Shown here piece by piece: positions 1-5,821 of a DNA stretch of 28,853 nucleotides (within the stretch, counting starts at the first letter, position 1; the number at the start of each line of letters is the position of its first letter). Source of the DNA: Flavobacterium sp. UBA7680 (GTDB taxonomy: Bacteria; Bacteroidota; Bacteroidia; Flavobacteriales; Flavobacteriaceae); the NCBI RefSeq assembly GCF_002482975.1, contig NZ_DLHA01000004.1, positions 1 to 28,853 of the forward strand, in the 5' to 3' direction. A program made the translations under genes and the position numbers. Under the pieces are notes generated by a model. That model was not told the origin of the DNA, did no database searches, and saw only the letters and a program-made list of their open reading frames with translations.

Positions 1-53
1 TTTAAAATTCGATGTGCAATGCTGATTAAATCGGCTTCCAATTTTTTTTTCAT
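1..53 (-). CDS. Hypothetical protein, 5' end only
   Basis: Reading leftwards from an ATG at 53-51, an open frame runs to the window edge and gives MKKKLEADLISIAHRIL, 17 codons. It is divergent from tdk. The lysine-rich start followed by a helix-forming stretch looks like a genuine Flavobacterium N-terminus, but the family cannot be assigned from so little. No clear TAnnTTTG box was found for it in the 54-170 spacer. Confidence 0.55.
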   Translation of the reverse strand, partial: MKKKLEADLISIAHRIL

Positions 54-170
54 AACTGTTGAAATTATAGTGAATAAGGTATTTTAGTGTATTTGATGTC
101 TGAATGTCTTTATTCTTAAGGAAATCTGACAGATATTTTTTTATTTCTGTTAATAAGCGTCAGCCAATCC

Positions 171-198
171 TTGATTTGATAAAAATTTTCTACTTTTG
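171..198 (+). promoter_or_regulatory. Bacteroidetes-type promoter for tdk
   Basis: TTG at 171-173, a 17-nt spacer, and TACTTTTG at 191-198, an exact match to TAnnTTTG. Transcription should start around 205, leaving a leader of about 85 nt. That leader opens with an AT-rich hairpin (AAAAATGT 200-207 with ACATTTTT 216-223). The -7 box overlaps the upstream TTG codon at 196 that would lengthen the tdk frame, which argues against that longer start. Confidence 0.7.
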
Positions 199-288
199 AA
201 AAAATGTAAAACAGCACATTTTTACGTCGATTTATTACCAGTACAAAGTAATAAAAACTATTCATTTTTAAAGGCAGAAAAATACAAA

Positions 289-879
289 ATGTTTCTCGAA
301 AATACAGTAAATCACAAAGAACAATTTGGTTGGATTGAAGTTATTTGTGGATCAATGTTTTCGGGTAAAACCGAGGAATTAATCCGCAGATTAAAACGCG
401 CCCAGTTTGCCAAACAAAGAGTCGAAATTTTTAAACCCGCTATTGATACCCGTTATCATGACGAATTGGTGGTATCGCACGATGCCAACGAAATTCGTTC
501 TACGCCAGTTCCGGCTGCGGCCAATATTGCTATTTTAGCTCAGGGCTGTGACGTTATTGGTATTGACGAAGCTCAGTTTTTTGATGATGAAATTGTTACG
601 GTTTGTAATGATCTTGCCAATCAAGGAATTCGTGTGATAGTTGCAGGTCTTGATATGGATTTTAAAGGAAATCCTTTTGGACCAATGCCAGCACTTATGG
701 CTACTGCCGAATATGTGACGAAAGTTCATGCTGTTTGCACCAGAACCGGAAATCTTGCTAATTATAGTTTCCGTAAAACAGATAATGACAAATTGGTAAT
801 GCTTGGTGAAACCGAAGAATATGAGCCGCTGAGCCGTGCTGCCTATTTTAAAGCAATGAAAAAAAATCAGGAAAAATAA
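289..879 (+). CDS. tdk: Thymidine kinase (type II, TK1-like)
   Basis: Cytosolic salvage enzyme that phosphorylates thymidine to dTMP with ATP. The 196-aa product has the P-loop GSMFSGKTEE near residues 21-30, DEAQFF at 93-98 with the likely catalytic glutamate E94, and the conserved GLDMDFKGNPFGPMP stretch near 110-124. The frame is open from a TTG at 196, but that codon lies in the -7 promoter box, and family proteins begin close to the P-loop, so the ATG at 289 (MFLENTV) is preferred. The structural zinc site is largely missing: where TK1 enzymes carry two CxxC pairs, this one has C150-x-x-T153 and S182-x-x-A185. A small membrane protein gene follows 47 nt downstream and is probably cotranscribed. 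Identity is very secure. Confidence 0.95.
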   Translation: MFLENTVNHKEQFGWIEVICGSMFSGKTEELIRRLKRAQFAKQRVEIFKPAIDTRYHDELVVSHDANEIRSTPVPAAANIAILAQGCDVIGIDEAQFFDDEIVTVCNDLANQGIRVIVAGLDMDFKGNPFGPMPALMATAEYVTKVHAVCTRTGNLANYSFRKTDNDKLVMLGETEEYEPLSRAAYFKAMKKNQEK

Positions 880-926
880 ATCCAAATTCTATTTAACTTT
901 AATAACCAATACAAGAAAAGCAAAGT

Positions 927-1346
927 ATGAGAAAACAAAATATCTTACTATTAGTTGTGATTGGAATTGCGGTGGCTTTAGCTGTTTATTTTCAATTTTT
1001 TCTTTCTGAAAAAGCGGATGAGGTAAGTACTGAAATAACAGAATTAGTTGAGAAATATAATAAAAGCTGTCCGTTAAAAATTCAGGAAGGCATTCGTTTA
1101 GACAGCGTTAGTTTACATGAAGAAAGAGTTGTCCAATACAATTTGACATTACTAAATGTAGAAAAAGACGTAGCTGAAGTTAATGTTATCCAAGACGAAA
1201 TTGAGAAAAGTCTTTTAAGTACAGCAAAAGCAAATCCGGGACTTCAGGTTTTTAGAGACAATGATTATACTTTGATCTATAGTTATAGTGACAAAAAGAA
1301 AGGATTTTTGTTTACGGTAAAAATATTACCGGATCAGTATAAATAA
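927..1346 (+). CDS. Membrane-anchored hypothetical protein
   Basis: 139 aa, family not recognised. An N-terminal hydrophobic helix (about residues 5-26, LLLVVIGIAVALAVYFQFF) preceded by MRKQ predicts one transmembrane anchor. The rest is a soluble domain of about 110 residues with alternating strand and helix character and one cysteine in the KSCPLKI stretch. By the positive-inside rule the N-terminus is cytoplasmic and the domain faces the periplasm. The gene starts 47 nt after tdk on the same strand with no terminator between, so it is probably cotranscribed. A strong terminator follows at 1368. No function is proposed. Confidence 0.8.
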   Translation: MRKQNILLLVVIGIAVALAVYFQFFLSEKADEVSTEITELVEKYNKSCPLKIQEGIRLDSVSLHEERVVQYNLTLLNVEKDVAEVNVIQDEIEKSLLSTAKANPGLQVFRDNDYTLIYSYSDKKKGFLFTVKILPDQYK

Positions 1347-1367
1347 TTTAAACTTTTACAAGTTGGT

Positions 1368-1402
1368 AAACCCGACAGGTTTTAAAACCTGTCGGGTTTT
1401 TT
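1368..1402 (+). terminator. Intrinsic terminator after the tdk unit
   Basis: A perfect 32-nt palindrome: AAACCCGACAGGTTTT (1368-1383) followed by its exact reverse complement (1384-1399), then a short T run. It lies 22 nt after the stop of the 927-1346 gene. It shares its TTTTAAAA centre with the palindromes at 1752 and 12974. Confidence 0.8.
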
Positions 1403-1420
1403 GGTTTTCAATGGAATATT

Positions 1421-1721
1421 CATTCCGTAGGAATGTTTCATTGGTAGAATTTAATTTAGTTTATGGGTATACGTTCCGTAGGAACGTTTGATTAATATAA
1501 CAGATATCGTTTTCATATAAAAAAAACAGGTGTCCCGCAGGGACACAATCTCAAACGCTATTTTTTTTCTTTTCTACCAACCAGATATTCCTACGGAATA
1601 ACAAATAATATCAATTAATGTAAACTGGACTGAAGTCCAGCTCTACAAAATAATTCGTTCCTTCGGAACTGAGAAAGAGCCAGAGGCTCGATATATATTG
1701 TAGGGCCGGATTTTAATCCGG
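1421..1721. repeat. Cluster of eight mini-hairpins
   Basis: This 484-nt gap between convergent transcription units holds no gene. It contains eight perfect short stem-loops: CATTCC-GTA-GGAATG (1421-1435), CGTTCC-GTA-GGAACG (1472-1486), TGTCCC-GCA-GGGACA (1531-1545), TATTCC-TAC-GGAATA (1586-1600), CTGGACT-GA-AGTCCAG (1625-1640), GTTCC-TTC-GGAAC (1657-1669), GAGCC-AGA-GGCTC (1677-1689) and CCGGATT-TT-AATCCGG (1706-1721). Stems are 5-7 bp and loops 2-3 nt. The stem sequences differ, but the pattern of pyrimidine-CC, a three-base loop, then GG-purine recurs. TAC at 1592 is the reverse complement of GTA, so that copy is inverted. This resembles REP/BIME-type DNA; no transposase lies in the window. 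Confidence 0.85.
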
Positions 1722-1751
1722 TTTGGCATGCAATGATTATGTGGAAAAAAC

Positions 1752-1785
1752 AAATCCCGATAGATTTTAAAATCTATCGGGCTTT
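1752..1785 (-). terminator. Intrinsic terminator after rpoN
   Basis: CCCGATAGATTTT (1756-1768) is followed directly by its reverse complement (1769-1781). On the minus strand the stem is followed by ATTTGTTTTTT, as expected of a terminator for rpoN, whose stop lies about 45 nt upstream in transcript terms. It has the same TTTTAAAA-centred design as 1368-1399. Confidence 0.72.
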
Positions 1786-1830
1786 GTTTTTTTAAAATGA
1801 ACTTATATTTCTTATATGGTTTATAAAAAA

Positions 1831-3291
1831 TTAAATTTTCTTTCTCATTCTTGCAACCGGAATATCAAGCTGTTCGCGATATTTTGCAATCGTTCTTCTG
1901 GCAATTGGATAACCTTTTTCTTTTAAGATTTCGGCCAATTGATCGTCTGGAAGCGGTTTCTTTTTGTCTTCTTCTTCAATTGTATTCTTAAGAATTTTTT
2001 TGATTTCTAAAGTCGAAACATCTTCACCCTGATCATTTTTCATGGCTTCAGAGAAGAATTCTTTAATCAGTTTTGTTCCGTATGGCGTTTCAACATATTT
2101 ACTGTTAGCAACACGCGAAATCGTCGAAATATCCAAACCAACCATATCCGCAATATCTTTTAAGATCATTGGTTTTAACTTGGTTTCGTCGCCGTCTAAG
2201 AAAAATTCTTCCTGATAATGCATAATCGCATTCATCGTTACAAAAAGCGTTTCCTGACGCTGTCTAATCGCATCGATAAACCATTTAGCCGAATCCAGTT
2301 TTTGTTTGATAAACTGAACCGCATCTTTCTGTGCTGTCGATTTATCACGAGAATCTTTATACGTTTGCATCATTTCCTGATAATCTTTAGAAACGTGCAG
2401 GGAAGGAGCATTTCGTCCGTTTAAAGTCAATTCCAGCTCACCATCCACAATTCTGATAGCGAAATCAGGAACCACATTTTCGGTCACTTTATTATTTCCG
2501 GTAAAAGAGCCGCCCGGTTTTGGGTTTAGTCTTTCAATTTCGTGAATCGCTTTTTTAAGCTGTTCGTTCGAAACACTGTATTTCTGTAATAATTTATCGT
2601 AATGTTTTTTCGTAAAAGCATCAAACTGATTTTCGATAATATCAATCGCTAAATCAACATATTCAGTTGGCGTTTTGTGCTTTAATTGCAATAATAAACA
2701 TTCCTGCAAATCACGCGCTCCAACTCCCGAAGGTTCAAGTTCATGAATGACATGCAGCATTTTTTCGACCATTGCTTCATCAGTATAAATTCCCTGAGTA
2801 AAAGCCATATCGTCTACAATATCCGGAACGCTTCTGCGGATATAACCCATATCATCAATACTTCCAACAAGGAATTCGGCGATTTCGCGTTCTTCATCGT
2901 TTAAAATAAAAGTATTCAGTTGATTGATTAAATCCTGATGAAAACTAATTGGCGAAGCAAAAGGTGTTTCGCGTTCTTCATCATCACTATAATTGTTAAC
3001 CTGAGTTTTGTAATCTGGAGTATCGTCGTCGCTTAAGTATTCGTCAATATTAATGTCGTCAGCTTCGATTCTGTCAGATTCTGCATCATCATAATCGTCG
3101 TAGTCTTCATTGGCGAATTCATCCGCTTCGTATTCTTCTTCTTTACCCGCTTCAAGAGCCGGATTTTCGTTCATTTCTTCTAATAAACGCTGTTCAAAAG
3201 CTTGCGTAGGCAATTGAATTAACTTCATCAGCTGAATTTGCTGTGGAGATAATTTTTGGGATAATTTTAAATTTAAAAATTGCTTTAGCAT
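1831..3291 (-). CDS. rpoN: RNA polymerase sigma-54 factor
   Basis: Alternative sigma factor recognising -24/-12 promoters and needing an AAA+ activator to open them. The 486-aa product shows the family layout. Region I is at the N-terminus (LKLSQKLSPQQIQLMKLIQL, glutamine- and leucine-rich). A very acidic region II spans about 50-110. The core-binding domain follows, then a helix-turn-helix around LKDIADMVGLDISTISR. The C-terminal RpoN box is ARRTIAKYRE at 464-473, nearly identical to the consensus. The start is set by an ATG that places region I at residue 1. It is the last gene of a minus-strand run asnS, GxxExxY, rpoN. No -24/-12 promoter or bacterial enhancer-binding protein was recognised in this window, so its targets lie elsewhere. 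Confidence 0.97.
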   Translation of the reverse strand: MLKQFLNLKLSQKLSPQQIQLMKLIQLPTQAFEQRLLEEMNENPALEAGKEEEYEADEFANEDYDDYDDAESDRIEADDINIDEYLSDDDTPDYKTQVNNYSDDEERETPFASPISFHQDLINQLNTFILNDEEREIAEFLVGSIDDMGYIRRSVPDIVDDMAFTQGIYTDEAMVEKMLHVIHELEPSGVGARDLQECLLLQLKHKTPTEYVDLAIDIIENQFDAFTKKHYDKLLQKYSVSNEQLKKAIHEIERLNPKPGGSFTGNNKVTENVVPDFAIRIVDGELELTLNGRNAPSLHVSKDYQEMMQTYKDSRDKSTAQKDAVQFIKQKLDSAKWFIDAIRQRQETLFVTMNAIMHYQEEFFLDGDETKLKPMILKDIADMVGLDISTISRVANSKYVETPYGTKLIKEFFSEAMKNDQGEDVSTLEIKKILKNTIEEEDKKKPLPDDQLAEILKEKGYPIARRTIAKYREQLDIPVARMRKKI

Positions 3292-3311
3292 GATAAGGCA
3301 CTACTTTTTTT

Positions 3312-3402
3312 AGCCACTAAGACGCGAAGGCGCAAAGTTTTTTTGTTTTAGCCACGAAGTCACAAAGACACAATGGTTTTATTTTTGCCATTAAGGCGCT
3401 AA
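3312..3402. repeat. Three degenerate GCCACGAAG-family repeats
   Basis: Three plus-oriented copies of one motif lie between rpoN and the GxxExxY gene: GCCACTAAGACGCGAAGG within 3312-3337, GCCACGAAGTCACAAAGAC within 3351-3376, and GCCATTAAGGCGC at 3387-3399. They share GCCA(C/T)(G/T)AAG followed by CGCAAAG-like triplets. More copies lie on the other side of the gene at 3825-3991. Confidence 0.8.
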
Positions 3403-3412
3403 CTTAAAATGT

Positions 3413-3808
3413 TTAATACTCTCGTTTTGTATTTATAAATCTTCTGATACCACTTTTGATTAGTGGCACATTGAAATTAATTAAAAAGCCTAAATCTTTA
3501 TTCAGCAATTTTAATTGACTTATAATTTGCGCTTCCCAAACCGGATTTATTTGTTCAACTGCTTTTATTTCTATAATTATAGAATCCTCAATCAGTAAAT
3601 CTAATCTTAATCCTTCGCTAAATTCAATTCCATCATAAAAAATTGGAATATCAACTTGGCGTTTTACATCAAGACCAGTTTTTGTAATTTCATGGGCTAA
3701 ACAAACTTCATAAACTCTTTCTAATAATCCGGACCCAAGTTGTTTATGAACCTTAAATGCCGAGTTTACAATTATTTTTCCAATTTCTTCCGTTCTTTCA
3801 GAGAGCAT
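3413..3808 (-). CDS. GxxExxY family protein
   Basis: Small protein of the GxxExxY family (TIGR04256-like), which has a PD-(D/E)xK nuclease-like fold and no established function. The signature is visible as GLLERVY, with G27, E30 and Y33. A nuclease-like core follows: D70 in GLRLDLL, then E80-x-K82 in IIIEIKA, matching the D...ExK pattern. The frame is open 39 nt further upstream to 3847, but those codons are read from a short intergenic repeat. The ATG at 3808 (MLSERTEEIGKI) gives 131 aa, the usual family length, and is preferred. The gene separates asnS from rpoN and is flanked on both sides by copies of the same repeat, which suggests insertion as a unit. Family confident, biochemical role unknown. 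Confidence 0.88.
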   Translation of the reverse strand: MLSERTEEIGKIIVNSAFKVHKQLGSGLLERVYEVCLAHEITKTGLDVKRQVDIPIFYDGIEFSEGLRLDLLIEDSIIIEIKAVEQINPVWEAQIISQLKLLNKDLGFLINFNVPLIKSGIRRFINTKREY

Positions 3809-3824
3809 ATTTTTTTGGGATTTT

Positions 3825-3991
3825 GCCACGAAGACGCAAAGACGCAAAGGTTTTTTTTAAAGTTTTTAAATCTTAACTAAATAATAAAACAATACTTTGA
3901 GATTTTGTGTCTTCGTGGTATTATTTTAATTTATTTTGTGTCTTTAATCAGTTATTTAAAAATAAACTTAGCGTCTTTGTGCCTTCGTGGC
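3825..3991. repeat. Inverted GCCACGAAG repeats upstream of GxxExxY
   Basis: A plus-oriented copy (GCCACGAAGACGCAAAGACG, 3825-3844, extending to 3850) faces minus-oriented copies at 3903-3918 (TGTGTCTTCGTGG core), 3933-3945 (TTTTGTGTCTTTA) and 3971-3991 (GCGTCTTTGTGCCTTCGTGG). The outer pair 3825/3991 can form a stem of about 21 bp with 2 mismatches around a loop of about 125 nt. This fills most of the gap between the asnS stop and the GxxExxY start. Confidence 0.8.
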
Positions 3992-4005
3992 AATAACCTT
4001 ATGTA

Positions 4006-5454
4006 TTAAAACTCCGCACTTCCAGGAGTTCTTGGGAAAGGAATTACGTCTCTAATGTTTGTCATTCCAGTTACAAACAATACTAAACGTTCAAATCCTA
4101 AACCGAAACCTGCGTGAGTTGCAGAACCAAATCTTCTAGTGTCTAAATACCAGTATAATTCTTCTTCGTCGATTTCTAAAGCTTTCATTTTTTCCACCAA
4201 AACATCGTAACGTTCTTCTCTTTCAGAACCACCAACGATTTCTCCAATTCCAGGGAAAAGAATATCCATTGCACGAACAGTTTCTCTTCCTGGCTCCGTG
4301 TTGTCGTTCAAACGCATGTAAAACGCTTTAATGTTTGCCGGGTAATCAAATAAAATTACCGGACATTTAAAGTGTTTTTCAACTAAATAGCGCTCGTGTT
4401 CTGATTGTAAATCAGCTCCCCATTCGTTGATGATATATTGGAATTTCTTCTTTTTATTTGGAGTAGAATCTCTTAAAATATCAATTGCTTCCGTATAAGA
4501 AACACGTTTGAAGTTGTTCTCCAATACAAAGTTCAATTTCTCTAACAAAGCCATTTCGCTTCTTTCTGCTTGTGGTTTTGATTTTTCTTCTTCAAGAAGT
4601 CTTCCTTCTAAGAAAGCTAAATCGTCTTTACAATTGTCTAAAGCATATTTAATTACGTACTGAATAAAATCTTCAGCCAAATCCATGTTGTCATCAAGAT
4701 CGTTGAAAGCAACTTCAGGCTCGATCATCCAAAACTCTGCCAAGTGACGAGAAGTGTTTGAATTTTCAGCTCTAAAAGTTGGTCCAAAAGTATAAATCTG
4801 ACCCAAAGCCATAGCAAAAGTTTCACCTTCTAATTGTCCAGAAACTGTTAAGTTTGTGTGTTTTCCGAAGAAATCTTTTTTGAAATCAATGTTTCCTTCT
4901 TCGTTTTTTGGAAGATTATCCAATGGCAATGAAGTTACCTGAAACATTTCTCCAGCACCTTCAGCATCAGCTCCGGTAATAATTGGCGTATTTACGTAAA
5001 CAAAACCTTTGTCTTGAAAATATTTGTGAACTGCATAAGACAATACCGAACGCACACGCATAATTGCTCCAAAAGCATTTGTACGTACACGTAAATGTGC
5101 TTTTTCTCTTAAAAATTCTAAACTTGGTTTATTTCTTAATTGAATCGGATAAGCTTCAGCATCAGAATCTCCTAAAATTTCAAGTTTAGAAACTTGGATT
5201 TCGTATTTCTGACCAGCACCTTTGCTTTCTACTAAAGTTCCAGTTACGGAAATCGAAGCACTAGTTGTGATTCTTTTTAAAGTCTCTTCCGGAGTATTTT
5301 CAAAATCAACAACACATTGTATATTATTAATGGTAGAACCGTCATTAAGCGCGATGAACTGATTATTTCTAAAAGTTCTCACCCATCCTTTTGCATTCAC
5401 TTCCTGTAGCGTCGTCGTACTGTTTAATAAGTCTTTAACCTTTGTGTGTTTCAT
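4006..5454 (-). CDS. asnS: Asparagine--tRNA ligase
   Basis: Class IIb aminoacyl-tRNA synthetase that charges tRNA-Asn in the cytoplasm. The 482-aa protein has the N-terminal OB-fold anticodon-binding domain (about residues 14-105, VKGWVRTF near its start). The class II catalytic domain follows, with motif 2 around FRAENSNTSRHLAEFWMIEP and motif 3 near the end as GFGLGFERLVLFVTGM, then the typical RDVIPFPRTPGSAEF tail. The length is standard for the family, and asparaginyl rather than aspartyl specificity fits the overall sequence. The start codon follows a short-period leader (5455-5488), and a TATATTTG box lies about 70 nt upstream. No T-box was found. Confidence 0.97.
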   Translation of the reverse strand: MKHTKVKDLLNSTTTLQEVNAKGWVRTFRNNQFIALNDGSTINNIQCVVDFENTPEETLKRITTSASISVTGTLVESKGAGQKYEIQVSKLEILGDSDAEAYPIQLRNKPSLEFLREKAHLRVRTNAFGAIMRVRSVLSYAVHKYFQDKGFVYVNTPIITGADAEGAGEMFQVTSLPLDNLPKNEEGNIDFKKDFFGKHTNLTVSGQLEGETFAMALGQIYTFGPTFRAENSNTSRHLAEFWMIEPEVAFNDLDDNMDLAEDFIQYVIKYALDNCKDDLAFLEGRLLEEEKSKPQAERSEMALLEKLNFVLENNFKRVSYTEAIDILRDSTPNKKKKFQYIINEWGADLQSEHERYLVEKHFKCPVILFDYPANIKAFYMRLNDNTEPGRETVRAMDILFPGIGEIVGGSEREERYDVLVEKMKALEIDEEELYWYLDTRRFGSATHAGFGLGFERLVLFVTGMTNIRDVIPFPRTPGSAEF

Positions 5455-5488
5455 TTTAATTTTAGATTTTAGATTTCTGATTTTAGTT
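5455..5488 (-). repeat. 7-nt periodic leader of asnS
   Basis: In transcript sense, the bases before the asnS ATG run in 7-nt units: AACTAAA, ATCAGAA, ATCTAAA, ATCTAAA, then ATTAAA directly touching the ATG. The result is A-rich and poor in structure. Related arrays lie at 19903-19930 before uppP and, in the other orientation, at 20288-20315. Confidence 0.75.
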
Positions 5489-5521
5489 TAAAATAAAACC
5501 AGTGTTTTTTATATCGAATTG

Positions 5522-5529
5522 CAAATATA
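5522..5529 (-). promoter_or_regulatory. -7 box for asnS
   Basis: On the minus strand this reads TATATTTG, a full match to TAnnTTTG. It predicts a start near 5515 and a 5' UTR of about 60 nt. A TTG at the expected -33 position was not found, so the call rests on the -7 element. Confidence 0.5.
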
Positions 5530-5557
5530 AACGATAATAATTAATTTTTGAAGCTGT

Positions 5558-5630
5558 TTCCTGCTATCCGCTATATCTTTTTCTTGCTAAAGGAGCAAGA
5601 AAAAGGATGCCGCTTCTATCAGGGCTAGGG
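5558..5630. repeat. Structured intergenic element
   Basis: A 12-bp perfect hairpin, CTTTTTCTTGCT (5577-5588), loop AAAGG, then AGCAAGAAAAAG (5594-5605), sits inside flanks TCCTGCTATCCGC on the left and GGATGCCGCTTCTATCAGGG on the right that can pair partly (TATCC with GGATG, CCTG with CAGG). The layout resembles a recurrent Flavobacterium intergenic element, but this is recollection, not a search. A palindrome GGTTTCATGAGAACC follows just after it. Confidence 0.55.
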
Positions 5631-5670
5631 CATTCGGTTTCATGAGAACCTTTTTTATTTCTTAATTTTT

Positions 5671-5756
5671 GTCATTGCGAGGAACGAAGCAACCTCACTG
5701 CGATAAGACACTAGACTTAATCCAGCAAATGAGATTGCTTCGTTCCTCGCAATGAC
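5671..5756. repeat. 26-bp inverted repeat, GTCATTGCGAGGAACG type
   Basis: The left arm 5671-5696 begins GTCATTGCGAGGAACGAAGC. The right arm 5731-5756 is its reverse complement with one mismatch in 26, and the loop is 34 nt. It lies between the MMPL gene end and the asnS leader. No T run follows either arm, so it is a mobile or structural repeat more than a terminator. Confidence 0.85.
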
Positions 5757-5821
5757 TTAACGTTAGATATGAAAAAAGAATTCGTGCTAATTAGTGAAAT
5801 TCGTGGCAAAAAAGAAAACTT

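Noticed and set aside
196..288. 31-codon N-terminal extension of tdk from a TTG start
   Set aside because: The TTG lies inside the -7 promoter box, and known family members start at the downstream ATG.
1421..1721. CRISPR array
   Set aside because: The hairpins are all different, unevenly spaced and without constant repeats or spacers; no cas genes are present.
1720..1740. Sigma-54 type -24/-12 promoter (TTTGGCATGCA) near rpoN
   Set aside because: The GG and GC elements are too close together and no gene follows on that strand.
3809..3847. 13-codon N-terminal extension of the GxxExxY gene
   Set aside because: The extension is translated from a GCCACGAAG repeat copy and exceeds the usual family length.
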